Shown in pieces: positions 38,880 through 47,759 of a stretch of 58,443 nt of DNA. The stretch lies in the NCBI RefSeq assembly GCF_001591625.1, contig NZ_BCVG01000014.1, forward strand, positions 1 through 58,443, in the 5' to 3' direction. The stretch is from Metabacillus fastidiosus NBRC 101226 (GTDB lineage: Bacteria > Bacillota > Bacilli > Bacillales > Bacillaceae). Below the pieces are notes generated by a model. The model was given only the letters and a program-made list of their open reading frames with translations. It was not told where the DNA came from and did no database searches. The position numbers and the translations under genes were made by a program. Positions within the stretch are counted from its first letter, which is position 1; each line of letters begins with the position of its first letter.

Positions 38880-38967
38880 GGTAACATAATGAACATTTTA
38901 AACAGAAAAAAAGATCTTTTAAATTAAAGATCTTTTTTAATTATTTACTGAGTTAAATTACCCGTTA
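38880..38967. repeat. Dispersed AAAGATCTT repeat (copy B)
   Basis: GGTAACATAATGAACATTTT, AAACAGAAAAAAAGATCTTT, then a mirrored AAAGATCTTTTTTAATTATT and CCCGTTAG. It shares order and spacing with the copies at 47505 and 53165: GTTAACATAA, ACATTTTAAAC, AAAAAAAGATC, TTTATTNAATTAA. Also acts as a hairpin that could terminate transcripts. Confidence 0.5.
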
Positions 38968-38988
38968 GCTGAAAAAATTTGTTGTCTG

Positions 38989-39210
38989 CTATTCTTGAGT
39001 GTCTTCGTCACTTTTGTATTCTAAAATATCTCCGGGCTGACATTCTAAAGCCTTACAAATCGCTTCTAAAGTTGATAATCGAATCGCTTTTGCCTTTCCA
39101 TTCTTCAATATAGAAAGATTTGCCATCGTAATTCCAACTCTCTCCGAAAGTTCTGTTACACTCATTTTCCTTTTAGCCAACATCACATCAATATTGATTA
39201 TAATCGTCAT
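38989..39210 (-). CDS. XRE-family transcriptional regulator (YozG-like)
   Basis: 73-residue single helix-turn-helix protein: DVMLAKRKMSVTELSERVGI, TMANLSILKNGKAKAIRLST, LEAICKALECQPGDILEY. This compact type is often cotranscribed with a DUF2975 membrane protein. ATG at 39210 is six bases after GAGGTG; the GTG at 39219 belongs to that site. It follows the DUF2975 gene by ten bases. Confidence 0.9.
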   Translation of the reverse strand: MTIIINIDVMLAKRKMSVTELSERVGITMANLSILKNGKAKAIRLSTLEAICKALECQPGDILEYKSDEDTQE

Positions 39211-39220
39211 CTTATTCACC

Positions 39221-39712
39221 TCAGACTATTAAGTCATTTTCTGACTTTATATCGATGGCTTCTTGTAAAAGCTTTTGGAGAACAGCAGCAAAGACTGCTA
39301 TAACCATTGAAGCAAAAATCAGGACCATTCCGATTATTATGATACCTGGAGCATCGTCTGCCTCCGCCACAAGATAGAAAAGCGGCAATCCGAGAACAAA
39401 GATGCTGCTGATTGTAATTGCACATTTTTTAATATTGTTTAAAGCCTTTACAGATAGTTCCGAGAATGCACTGTTCTTATCGATATAGCTTAAAAGTTTA
39501 AAAGCTTGATACAGTGCAAAGTAAAATGGTATCGCCGCTGCATAAAAATCGATGAAAACAAGATACTTTATATAAGCAATCTCTGGATACAACTCTGCTG
39601 CAAACTTCGCTATCTCCGGTACCAAAAAGATGCACAAAGCAAGAATTGGGATTCCAATAAGAATAACAGCTATTTTTAAAAACAATGTTGTTCCACGTTT
39701 CATAAGTTTCAT
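39221..39712 (-). CDS. DUF2975 membrane protein
   Basis: 163 residues with four membrane helices (residues ~10-30, 47-70, 95-115, 125-150) and the DUF2975 layout (SYIDKNSAFSELSVKALNNIKK between helices 2 and 3). Function unknown; usually paired with a YozG-like XRE regulator, as here. ATG 39712 is preferred because AGAGGTG lies six to seven bases before it. Two copies of TTATTGTTAAAT upstream may bind the regulator. Confidence 0.85.
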   Translation of the reverse strand: MKLMKRGTTLFLKIAVILIGIPILALCIFLVPEIAKFAAELYPEIAYIKYLVFIDFYAAAIPFYFALYQAFKLLSYIDKNSAFSELSVKALNNIKKCAITISSIFVLGLPLFYLVAEADDAPGIIIIGMVLIFASMVIAVFAAVLQKLLQEAIDIKSENDLIV

Positions 39713-39730
39713 AAAAAGCACCTCTCTTAA

Positions 39731-39816
39731 TTATTGTTAAATCAATCTTAACATATTTTTATCGTTTTACAATAAAAAAATATTGTTTTTTATTATATTA
39801 TTATTGTTAAATAAAT
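39731..39816. promoter_or_regulatory. Direct repeats upstream of the DUF2975-XRE operon
   Basis: TTATTGTTAAATCAAT (39731-39746) and TTATTGTTAAATAAAT (39801-39816) are 70 bases apart, with the inverted ACAATA.../TATTGT at 39769-39786 between them. Plausible operator for the cotranscribed XRE protein. Confidence 0.45.
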
Positions 39817-40143
39817 ATCCTTTTAATTTTAAAGAAAAATAAAAAGCATCCCTCATTACAAAGAAATGCTCTATAACTTTAAACTATTCAATTTATAACT
39901 CGTTCAACTAACCGCTTACTTCAGTTCGAGATAAACTAAGAAAGTGGGTTAACTCCTTCTCTTGGGTCAACATCTTGATCAGCTCAATATAACTATCATG
40001 AAGCTATCCAATTCTTTAAAAAATATTCCAATATTTTTATTATTCTTAACTTCTATGCAATCGAATAGATAACAACTATCTTGATAATTCTCTACCCTTT
40101 TGAGAAAACAGCCCATGTAAAAAGAAAGATCTGCAAAGCGGAT
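39817..40143. other. Intergenic region
   Basis: No gene. It holds a hairpin-like AAAAAGCATCCCTCATTACA / AAATGCTCTATA near 39840-39878 that resembles other AT-rich terminators in the window. Confidence 0.4.
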
Positions 40144-40521
40144 TTAAAGTATTTCTAATCGCCCATTCTCAAAAGAAATCTGTCGTGTATAACTGTCCTT
40201 TGGAAATATAAACGTCCAAGGCATACTCACTTGGGATGAGATAACAAGTGCAGGTAAAGTGAATGCCTTATCTGCAATGACATCTCCCTGAATACTGTAA
40301 ACTAATCTTGCTTTATTAAAAATAAGCGAATGGTCCGTAAAGTTATGGACCAGTACAGATACGAGCAGGTCCTCTTGATGGTTGATTGCTTCTCGAATAG
40401 GATAGCAAAGAATATCAGCACTGTTTAGATATTTTGTTTCACTAAAGATTCTTTCTATATTTTGTCGGTCCTGAGCAGATAATGCTTTGTCCCAAGACGC
40501 TTCAAATTGTAATTGCTGCAT
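40144..40521 (-). CDS. SLAP domain protein
   Basis: 125 residues: QLQFEASWDKALSAQDRQNI, ERIFSETKYLNSADILCYPI, then LVSVLVHNFTDHSLIFNKAR and VISSQVSMPWTFIFPKDSY. This matches the bacillar SLAP domain (W-D-K-A-L-S-x-x-D-R). In Bacillus these domains are often found in export-linked or accessory Sec-related loci; here it is alone, with no signal peptide. ATG 40521 is eight bases after AGAGGTGG. Confidence 0.8.
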   Translation of the reverse strand: MQQLQFEASWDKALSAQDRQNIERIFSETKYLNSADILCYPIREAINHQEDLLVSVLVHNFTDHSLIFNKARLVYSIQGDVIADKAFTLPALVISSQVSMPWTFIFPKDSYTRQISFENGRLEIL

Positions 40522-41030
40522 AACTAAAACCACCTCTTGAAGGCTAAGTTTAACATAAGCGAAAGAAAGACTGGATTAAACTAATCTGCCTCGTTACTTC
40601 AATAAGAGATTAAAAGTCCCCTAGATAATTAATTTATATCACTCTAGTTATCATACTTTACATTTTACACATTAAACTCGTTCATCGGTCAAAAGTTACG
40701 ATTTTAGAATCCTAAATCTCTTACACTAAAGAGGATATAAGAATAAGAAGTGAAATATCTATTCAGAAAATATTAGATTACCTTAAAAAGTGGAACCCTA
40801 ATGACCTAAAAACATATCTATTAATAATTCTTTGAATCGCATCTTTTCTCTGTAGTAAGTCACTTATAGAATTTAGATGTAAGAAAGAAGAAATCATATG
40901 CCACATAAAATCATTTTAACTAACAAAGCAGCAAATCCATATTGGTAAAAAAATACTTGTATTGTTAGATTTTCATTATTACTTTATAATTCTCTAGAAA
41001 AAATAAAACTGTGAAGAAAAGGTGAACAAC
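40522..41030. other. Intergenic region with possible short gene relics
   Basis: No supported gene. A 16-codon frame at 40898-40948 begins MPHKIILTNKAANPYW and vaguely recalls the start of RidA proteins. Another out-of-frame stretch near 40754-40833 reads ISIQKILDYLKKWNPNDLKT. Both are too short to call. Confidence 0.35.
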
Positions 41031-42443
41031 ATGAAAAAACTAGGAGTACTTTTACTTTCATTCTCATTATTAATTGGTTTATTTCCGCAGTTAACACTAG
41101 CTGCTCCAAACACGAAGTTTGAACAAGAACTTACCCAATATTTAAAAGAGATCAGCAAGGTAAGAGGATTTGAAGTAACAAAACAAGATATAGAAGCATC
41201 CCTTGCTGCTTACGATGAAACTATTGAAAACTTTACATCTGTTAAAGAGATTCGTAATTTCTTAGATGAAGTCATTAAAAGTGATTTAAGTAACCTTAAT
41301 TATATTTATGAAGAATATGAATTGAATAAGGAAAGTCTTGATCAATTATTAGAAGAACATGGAGAAAGTGTTAATGATTATATTTTCCTTGATGATCTCG
41401 ATTCAGCTGTTTCTTTCTATATAGAAGACAAGCCTTTTGAACGTGATCCAAACTTTGACCAAGATTTTGTAGATTATTTAGCCGAAGTAAGCAAGATTAG
41501 AGGATTTGAAGTAAAAAAGGAAGATATAGAAGCAGTCCTTGCTATTTATGAGACTAATACTGAAGAATTTGAAACAGTTGAAGATTTAAAAGACTTCTTA
41601 GGTGAAGTTATTAAAGCTGACTTAAGCAATTTAGATTATTTTAAAGAATCTTATGGAATGGATCAGTCAGCTGTATTCGAACTGTTAAAGGAAAACGGGA
41701 AAAATATTAATGATTATGTGTATATGGATGAATTGGAAGAAATGATTTGGTCTTCAGGAGTGTTCCCTGGACTGGATGAAGAAATAGCTGATGAACTCCT
41801 TGCTATTTTTCAACAAGAAATTGATCTGACGGACGAGGAGCTTGAGCGCCTCATGGAGCATTTCATGTCATTAGAGGAAGAACTCTCTAACCCTGCAACA
41901 ATTGAAAGACTTGAAACATTAGGTAACCGTATGATGGCTTTCGAGGACTTTGATATGGCTGCTGAGCTTACAGCAGAACAAGTTGGCGAGTTAGCATCTA
42001 TCTACGAAGAATTACTTTCTATTTTCAAATTAAAAGCATCTTATAGTCTTGTTAAAGAAGGATCGGAAACACCGATATCATTAATGGACTTAATGAACTT
42101 AACAGAACTTAAAGGGGCTAACTTGAAAGTAAAATTATATAATACTGACGGGGAATTTTTAGCTGACTTCATTATAACAGGTGAAATGGTCGATTCGGAA
42201 ACTGTTGTGGACACAGGAAAACAAATTAAAGACTCTGCAGACAATATAACAAAAACAGTTGAACGACCATCAACAGCTAAATCAGAAAAACAAAAAAATC
42301 TTATCCAGAAAAAATCGGAACAAAAAACTGTAAAAGGTGCGAAACTTCCAAAGACTGCTTCTGATTATATTCCGAATGCCCTATTGGGACTTTTCATTTT
42401 ACTTGCCGGGATTTTCATGTATCGAAAAGTAAGGAATGCATAA
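41031..42443 (+). CDS. Processed acidic surface protein with LPxTA sorting signal
   Basis: Signal peptide (KKLGVLLLSFSLLIGLFPQL, cleavage near LAA). Two acidic repeats of about 108 residues spacing follow (SKVRGFEVTKQDIEASLAAY with FLDEVIKSDLSNLNY; SKIRGFEVKKEDIEAVLAIY with FLGEVIKADLSNLDY), then a helical acidic middle and a hydrophilic domain near residue 340-395. The end has LPKTASDYIPN, a membrane helix and RKVRN, a sortase signal. This is the architecture of the processed acidic surface protein family, which comes with a dedicated sortase; the sortase gene starts one base after the stop. AAAGGTGA precedes ATG 41031. Confidence 0.85.
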   Translation: MKKLGVLLLSFSLLIGLFPQLTLAAPNTKFEQELTQYLKEISKVRGFEVTKQDIEASLAAYDETIENFTSVKEIRNFLDEVIKSDLSNLNYIYEEYELNKESLDQLLEEHGESVNDYIFLDDLDSAVSFYIEDKPFERDPNFDQDFVDYLAEVSKIRGFEVKKEDIEAVLAIYETNTEEFETVEDLKDFLGEVIKADLSNLDYFKESYGMDQSAVFELLKENGKNINDYVYMDELEEMIWSSGVFPGLDEEIADELLAIFQQEIDLTDEELERLMEHFMSLEEELSNPATIERLETLGNRMMAFEDFDMAAELTAEQVGELASIYEELLSIFKLKASYSLVKEGSETPISLMDLMNLTELKGANLKVKLYNTDGEFLADFIITGEMVDSETVVDTGKQIKDSADNITKTVERPSTAKSEKQKNLIQKKSEQKTVKGAKLPKTASDYIPNALLGLFILLAGIFMYRKVRNA

Positions 42444-42444
42444 A

Positions 42445-43074
42445 GTGAAATTATTAAAAATGAACAGAAAAAAAGGAGTTATTTTTCTTTCGTTAGCGAT
42501 CATCATGATTTTATTCGGGTTATGGTTTTCTACCACAAATGTATATAAGTTTGCAAAAGGATATTTTGCATACAATACTCAGCCAGAGAATAGCCAAGTA
42601 GAAGAAAAGACAAAATCAACAAAAAAAGAAATAAAAGAAGACAAAGAGTTATACCCTACCCGTCCTAAAATCGGTGAAGAAATAGGTGAACTGTATATTC
42701 CAAAGTTAAAGGCAACACTTCCTATCTATCATGGAACGGATGAGGATGAATTGGAAAAGGGAGTTGGACATTTCGCTGAAAGTGTACTACCAGGTGAGAA
42801 GGACAACTCCGTCCTTTCGGGTCATCGAGATACTGTATTTCGAAAACTCGGTGAGGTAGGCGAAGGAGACTCGTTAATCGTTCGAACGTCAGCAGGAGAA
42901 TTTAAATACAAAGTGAACAAAGTCCGAATTGTTGATGAAGATGACCGAACCGTTATTGTTCCAAAGCCAAGAGCAACACTAACTGTTAGTACATGCTATC
43001 CCTTTGAATATATTGGGTCAGCACCTGAACGGTATATACTCGTTGCCTACTTGGCTTCAAAAACATTAAATTGA
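42445..43074 (+). CDS. Class D sortase dedicated to the upstream surface protein
   Basis: Membrane-anchored transpeptidase: N-terminal helix (GVIFLSLAIIMILFGLWF), Lys/Glu linker, then the sortase barrel GELYIPKLKATLPIYHGTDE, catalytic His in LSGHRDTVF, catalytic Cys in TVSTCYPF and Arg in SAPERYILVAYL. About 210 residues. GTG 42445 is one base after the surface-protein stop with AAGGA inside the preceding gene; the ATG at 42436 would overlap it. The pair are translationally coupled, so the LPKTA protein is its likely sole substrate. Confidence 0.9.
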   Translation: MKLLKMNRKKGVIFLSLAIIMILFGLWFSTTNVYKFAKGYFAYNTQPENSQVEEKTKSTKKEIKEDKELYPTRPKIGEEIGELYIPKLKATLPIYHGTDEDELEKGVGHFAESVLPGEKDNSVLSGHRDTVFRKLGEVGEGDSLIVRTSAGEFKYKVNKVRIVDEDDRTVIVPKPRATLTVSTCYPFEYIGSAPERYILVAYLASKTLN

Positions 43075-43425
43075 TTAAAAGGTTTGAACAAAGTATTATT
43101 CATTGATAAACAGTAAGAACCTATAACGAACAAGTGTTAAATGACAATATATCTGATTTATTGTTTATGCAGGATTTTCTACATTGTTGATAAATCAATA
43201 TTTACATTAAAATACTCCTGATATTGTTTAAAAAGTAGGGGTTATGCAAACTCTTACTCCAATTCATTAAGCAGAGCGCATTTCTTTCTTCAGAAATGCG
43301 CCCTTTTTAATTAAATAAGACAGATTTTACACTTGGAAAAGACTACCCCAAACTCATCTCATATTCAAAATTTCAATATAAAATATCCGTTTTAAGTTTT
43401 GAAATGGCCTTGTTTTTTCCGGCCC
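43075..43425. other. Intergenic region with the sortase-operon terminator
   Basis: Contains the terminator at 43276-43310; the rest is AT-rich and has no supported gene. Confidence 0.5.
43276..43310 (+). terminator. Terminator of the surface protein-sortase operon
   Basis: GCGCATTTCT / AGAAATGCGC with six-base loop, then CCTTTTTAATT. Confidence 0.9.
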
Positions 43426-44190
43426 CTATAAAAGAAATCCTCCTGATACATCCAAAATTTGTCCCGTTATCCAACGACTATCAGAGGAAGCAAGGAATGC
43501 TACTGCATCTGCAATATCTTCCACCTTCCCCAACCGCTTGAACACAGAAGAGTCAGTAGCAAAATTTCGTATTTCTGGATCATCCAGCAACTTAGCATTG
43601 ATATCCGTCTGCGTATATCCCGGCATAATCGTATTAACTGTTATACCTCTTTCTCCAAGATGTTTAGCTAAAGGAAGAGTCATAGTGTTAAGTGCCCCTT
43701 TACTTAAACCATATGCAATTGATCCAGTTAAACCAATTCGTACTTCAGCTGATGAAATGTTAATAATACGAGCTTGTTCTCGTAGACGCGGTAATGCTTG
43801 CTGGATTAAGAAGAACGGTGCTTTAATATTGACAGCAATAATTTCATCAAAAGCTTCTTCTGTCGTATCTTCAATAGTTCCCTGTGTACCTATACCTGCA
43901 TTGTTTACTAGAATATCAATTGCTGATGTACCAACTCTTAATTGCAGTTCATTATCTAATTGTTCTATTAGTTTTTTGACACCACTGATCGAATTGAGTT
44001 CAGCTTCAACTGTGAAGGCTTTTCCTCCATTAGATTCAATCTCTCTAATCGTTTGATCTGCTGCAGTTTTATTTCTACCAAAGTGAATGGCGACTAATGC
44101 ACCATCTTGTGCCAACCTCTTTGCGATAGAACGACCTATTCCACGACTTGCTCCTGTTACTAACGCTACTTTCCCATCAAGATGCTTCAT
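43426..44190 (-). CDS. Short-chain dehydrogenase/reductase
   Basis: Classical SDR of 254 residues: VALVTGASRGIGRSIAKRLA (cofactor), NNAG, IINISSAEV (Ser), YGLSKGA (Tyr-x-x-x-Lys), GITVNTIMPGYTQTDIN, and SSDSRWITGQILDVSGG. The Arg after the second beta strand (HFGRNK) suggests NADPH. ATG 44190 follows AAAAGG by a reasonable distance; the ATG at 44199 directly adjoins it. It is divergent to an Lrp-type regulator, which may control it. Confidence 0.9.
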   Translation of the reverse strand: MKHLDGKVALVTGASRGIGRSIAKRLAQDGALVAIHFGRNKTAADQTIREIESNGGKAFTVEAELNSISGVKKLIEQLDNELQLRVGTSAIDILVNNAGIGTQGTIEDTTEEAFDEIIAVNIKAPFFLIQQALPRLREQARIINISSAEVRIGLTGSIAYGLSKGALNTMTLPLAKHLGERGITVNTIMPGYTQTDINAKLLDDPEIRNFATDSSVFKRLGKVEDIADAVAFLASSDSRWITGQILDVSGGFLL

Positions 44191-44373
44191 TTTTTTCATC
44201 CTTTTCGATTTGTTTATTCATCGTCATGTTTTATCGTATAGATGTATATTTATATTTTTATTTAAAATTTAGGATTTTTAAATACATATTTATAAATAAA
44301 TTCCTTATTAAACTTATGATATTATAGGTATAAATCGTCATTTACTTTATAAAACAAAATAAGGAGGTTAGGT

Positions 44374-44814
44374 ATGAAAAATACAGTAAAATTAGATGAA
44401 ATAGATCATAAAATCATGAATTTGTTGTATGAAAACGCGAGAATCCCCGTTACAGAAATAGGACGGGTTATATCGATGACGCAGCCTGCTGTTAAAGAAC
44501 GGATTAACAAGCTTGAAGAACAAGGGGTTATAGCTGCTTACAGGACGAGATTTGAGCCTTCCAAAATTAATAAAAACATTCAGGCATTCATTATGTTTAA
44601 AACAAGCCAATGTTCTGATTTTGTACAATTTTGTAAATCTGCTTCTGAAGTAACGGACTTATATCGGATTAGCGGGGAATTTAATTATTTGATGAAAGTA
44701 ATGATCGATTCGATGGATTCTCTTGCTACTTTTTTAGATTCTTTAATGAAATTTGGATTATCGTCTCCTTTAATCGTTTTAAAGAACGAATTCGAAGAGA
44801 AGATATCGTTCTGA
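44374..44814 (+). CDS. Lrp/AsnC-family regulator
   Basis: Residues 1-60: winged helix (VKLDEIDHKIMNLLYENARI, SMTQPAVKERINKLEEQGVI). Residues 70-146: RAM effector domain (AFIMFKTSQ, FNYLMKVMIDSMDSLATFLD). 146 residues. Such proteins sense amino acids or similar small molecules and act as octamers. GGAGG precedes ATG. The divergent SDR gene is the natural candidate target. Confidence 0.92.
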   Translation: MKNTVKLDEIDHKIMNLLYENARIPVTEIGRVISMTQPAVKERINKLEEQGVIAAYRTRFEPSKINKNIQAFIMFKTSQCSDFVQFCKSASEVTDLYRISGEFNYLMKVMIDSMDSLATFLDSLMKFGLSSPLIVLKNEFEEKISF

Positions 44815-45166
44815 TAAGAGATTACAAAAATCCTAAGGGTCAATCTCTAATGATAAACAAGTAAGTGTGGCTTTGAAATAAAGTTCGATCATTTATAAAA
44901 AGTCTGATCATTTATAATGAATTTCGATCAAAAATCCTGTATTGAAATGCGGGATTTTTTCTTGTTTCGCAATCGGGCGAGATTGTGGAATGACACTTTA
45001 AATTGAATGATGAAGGTGTAAAGAAATGTACTTAAGCTAACGACACAGTTTTATTTAGTAAGGATTTTCTCTTTATTTTAGCGAATTATTAATATTGAAA
45101 GTATTCTTAAAAATAAGAAGTTGATTTGTTTTGTATAATTTAACTGGAAAGGAAGAGAAATACGTT
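44815..45166. other. Intergenic region with Lrp terminator
   Basis: Two GATCATTTATA direct repeats (about 44887 and 44906) precede the terminator at 44931-44958. Nothing else supported. Confidence 0.5.
44931..44964 (+). terminator. Terminator of the Lrp gene
   Basis: AAAATCCTG / CGGGATTTT (one G-U) then TTCTTG. Confidence 0.75.
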
Positions 45167-45340
45167 ATGGATATTACACCACAAGAAGAATCCATGATTA
45201 AGGCTTTTCGTGAGACCAACTTACCTCCTTTATTTGTGCTCATACGAGTCAAAAATGATATTGCAAATGACATTGTTAAAGCATTAGAAAAATACATCGG
45301 CTCACTATGGGAGAACTATCATGAAGAGAAGAAATTATAA
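45167..45340 (+). CDS. Small hypothetical protein
   Basis: 57 residues: MDITPQEESMIKAFRETNLP, PLFVLIRVKNDIANDIVKAL, EKYIGSLWENYHEEKKL. Likely helical. No family recognised. GGAAGAG lies upstream of ATG 45167; a longer frame to 45131 has no RBS. It lies with two other small genes of unknown role in a strip with the colicin-type immunity gene. Confidence 0.55.
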   Translation: MDITPQEESMIKAFRETNLPPLFVLIRVKNDIANDIVKALEKYIGSLWENYHEEKKL

Positions 45341-45649
45341 GCTAAAGAAAGCCCTTAGCGTTGAAAATTAAAGATAGAAAACAATCAAACTTTTTTTATA
45401 AAATCGAAACTTAAATCTGCTGCAAAAGATCTATTTTGATCAATCTTTTTTCAAAATAGTTTCTTTTTATTTATCGCATGATGCTGGTTTGTGAGATATT
45501 TTTGATCAAACTTTATTTTAAAGCAACAAACGTTGTTTAAAAAATAGAATAAAAGTCCGTCACCACTCCATTTTTTATTAATAAAAATATTTCGATATTT
45601 GGTTAGTTAAGAAAAGGGCAGGAAAATTATCAAAAGGGGATTTATATTT
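45341..45649. other. Intergenic region with terminator
   Basis: CTATTTTGA (45431-45439) pairs with TCAAAATAG (45451-45459) and is followed by TTTCTTTTTAT. The same CTATTTTGA/TCAAAATAG stem occurs in the terminator at 34351-34387. Confidence 0.6.
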
Positions 45650-45994
45650 ATGGCTGTTCACGAATTTGGCGTAATTAATGAAATCAATGATCAAAAAACC
45701 TACGAGGGTTACACTCCAGATGTACATAACTGTATTTCTGTTGATGATGATATTCTTGAAAATTTGCTTAAACCCTTATCGACAATGAAAACATATTTTC
45801 ATTCGTTAAATCGTCCCGAATATGGTTTAGCATATTGTGGGATTACGATTATTCCACCTGAATCATTATCTCAATTCTTAGATGTGATTATATCTGCCAA
45901 AGATATGAAGCAATCTATTGATCTTAACGAATTAGCTAAAAAAATTATTCAAGCAAAAGAAGAGAATAAATATATGATTCACTTTGGCATTTAA
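45650..45994 (+). CDS. Conserved hypothetical protein (114 residues)
   Basis: MAVHEFGVINEINDQKTYEG, YTPDVHNCISVDDDILENLL, KPLSTMKTYFHSLNRPEYGL, AYCGITIIPPESLSQFLDVI, then a helical end. Soluble, with no membrane segment. It looks like an immunity- or cell-surface-linked Bacillus protein I have seen as an unnamed conserved protein; no function is known to me. AAGGGG lies about 11 bases before the ATG. Neighbour of a colicin-type immunity gene; whether the two are functionally linked is unknown. Confidence 0.6.
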   Translation: MAVHEFGVINEINDQKTYEGYTPDVHNCISVDDDILENLLKPLSTMKTYFHSLNRPEYGLAYCGITIIPPESLSQFLDVIISAKDMKQSIDLNELAKKIIQAKEENKYMIHFGI

Positions 45995-46163
45995 ATAGGG
46001 GCTATTATTAACAATTCTCCTTCCATAATTAAATAACTTTATTATTCCTAAAGACCATAGAATTGAAGTTTTTAAATATCTTTAATAACCATCTATAAAA
46101 GTAATTGATAGATGGTTATTGTATTTCTAAGAAAGTACATTGGCTTCGGTTTAACTTGAACTT

Positions 46164-46388
46164 TCACAAACTTATCGGTCTGTAATTTAATGCTTTTTCT
46201 ACTATTTCTCTTGCAGTAAGTTCTTCCTCGTTCCAAAAGATTAAATCACTGGGAGCTGGATGAGGTACATTTTTTTCTAGAAGTTCAATCTTTTTATTTA
46301 TTTCATGTTCCTCTAATTTTGGATTAACAATGTCTTCAACAAGTATTACTAATTGTTCTTTGCTTAATGTATCATTCAAATTGAACAC
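46164..46388 (-). CDS. Orphan colicin/pyocin-type immunity protein
   Basis: 74 residues: LSKEQLVILVEDIVNPKLEE, HEINKKIELLEKNVPHPAPS, DLIFWNEEELTAREIVEKAL, NYRPISL. The V-P-H-P-x-x-S-D-L-I-F-W/Y segment and the four-helix size are those of the colicin E/pyocin S immunity family, which inhibit HNH nuclease toxins. No toxin gene is next to it, so it may protect against neighbours' toxins or be a relic of a toxin locus. Start is GTG at 46388 after GGGGGAA, spacing short; TTG at 46379 is an alternative. Confidence 0.7.
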   Translation of the reverse strand: MFNLNDTLSKEQLVILVEDIVNPKLEEHEINKKIELLEKNVPHPAPSDLIFWNEEELTAREIVEKALNYRPISL

Positions 46389-46583
46389 TTCCCCCTCTCA
46401 TTTTCATTCTTTTAAATAAGAATTAGAAGTTTTATATTATTGATCAACGCCTAAAATAAACCGATTTTTAACATTTATAAAGCTCACGGCTCCAGTTAAA
46501 ATAATTTACTTCAGGCAGTAAAAAGAATCTCTAATTAGAGATCCTCTGTTTTTAATAATAATATTTTATTTTGATCAATTAGA

Positions 46584-47381
46584 TCATTTTACAATCAATC
46601 CACTGAAAACCATTAAGAAATTAAGAGCTATATGCCATATTATAGATGGAATGATACTTTTAGATTTGACAGTAATAGCACCATAAAAGAAACCGCCGAA
46701 TGAAAAAGCGATACAAACAGACCATGGAAAACCGAGTGAATAATGCTGCAAACCAAATCCTAAACTGGTAAGGATAATTGCCCATGTTTCACCTATTTGC
46801 TCTGAAAAACGACTCAGCAGAGCCCCTCTCCATACAAACTCTTCAAGAATGGCATTTGTAAACGAAAAAATCACAGCTATAATAAAAAACTCCTGTATAA
46901 ATGACCATCCATTTGAAACTATAAACGGCAGCATTGCAATAATATTGATTATGAGTGCAATCGGCAGAAAAAACTTTAATTTTACATGATGAGCCCCTGA
47001 TAAAATAAAAGGAAACTGAATGATGTTATCCCAATTTGGTTTCTTTAAATAATGGATAAATGAACTTTTATAAACCAACGATAATAACAATAATGGAATG
47101 AGAATTAAAACTAATGACAGTCTATCCAATAAAATATGTATTTCTCTCCAGTGAATGCCTTCAAGTAAATATGTAGTCACATATAAGTATGCATAAAAAC
47201 CAAAGCCAAACAACCCACTCGTCATAATAAATAATCGACCTGATTGATCTGATCTTATGTATAGAAGTGCAGCAATAATACACCAAATACTTAAAAATAA
47301 ATAATTATTCGTTTGAATCAAAATAAGCAAAGATATAAACAAACATGAATGAATAATATTTCTGAATAATAGCTGATTAAT
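46584..47381 (-). CDS. CPBP-family (CAAX-type) membrane protease
   Basis: Seven or eight membrane helices with the ABI/CPBP motifs: EEFVWRGALLSRF (EExxxR), FGLQHYSLG (FxxxH) and IIWHIALNFL (HxxxB). These are glutamyl intramembrane proteases linked to bacteriocin self-immunity and membrane protein processing. The first conventional start is TTG at 47342 with no RBS. Reading upstream, the frame stays open to ATT at 47381, which lies seven bases after GGAGG and adds a plausible N-terminus (NQLLFRNIIHSC), so ATT is proposed here. The neighbouring immunity gene makes an immunity role possible. Function not tested. Confidence 0.75.
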   Translation of the reverse strand: MNQLLFRNIIHSCLFISLLILIQTNNYLFLSIWCIIAALLYIRSDQSGRLFIMTSGLFGFGFYAYLYVTTYLLEGIHWREIHILLDRLSLVLILIPLLLLSLVYKSSFIHYLKKPNWDNIIQFPFILSGAHHVKLKFFLPIALIINIIAMLPFIVSNGWSFIQEFFIIAVIFSFTNAILEEFVWRGALLSRFSEQIGETWAIILTSLGFGLQHYSLGFPWSVCIAFSFGGFFYGAITVKSKSIIPSIIWHIALNFLMVFSGLIVK

Positions 47382-47504
47382 AATCCACCCTCCATTTGAA
47401 TTTTATACATAATTGAGTCTTAAAATTTATCCAATGGCAAGATTACCATAAGTAAATATTACCATTTTTAATATATAAATAATATATTGAAATTTTTTAA
47501 GTTG

Positions 47505-47594
47505 AGTTAACATAAGCAACATTATAGGTACTAAAAAAGAATCTATAAAATAAGATCCTTTTAGCTTTCTATTGAATCAAGGTACCCTTTAATT
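47505..47594. repeat. Dispersed AAAGATCTT repeat (copy C)
   Basis: AGTTAACATAAGCAACATTA, CTAAAAAAGAATCTATAAAA, TAAGATCCTTTTAGCTTTCT, ATTGAATCAAGGTACC. The order of blocks matches the copies at 38880 and 53165. Confidence 0.5.
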
Positions 47595-47759
47595 TAAGGA
47601 TAAACATTCACAATCTCTTCAAATTTGAGGGTTTCCTATCGTATTATGACTTATTTGAGTTAGATAATTCATCCTGGCGATCATACTGTCAATTTCAATC
47701 TCAAAATTGACAATCCAAGGACTCGGATATATCGCTTATTCTCATAACAGAAGAATAAA

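Noticed and set aside
40898-40948. Sixteen-codon frame resembling the start of RidA
   Set aside because: Similarity limited to about ten residues, no continuation in any frame.
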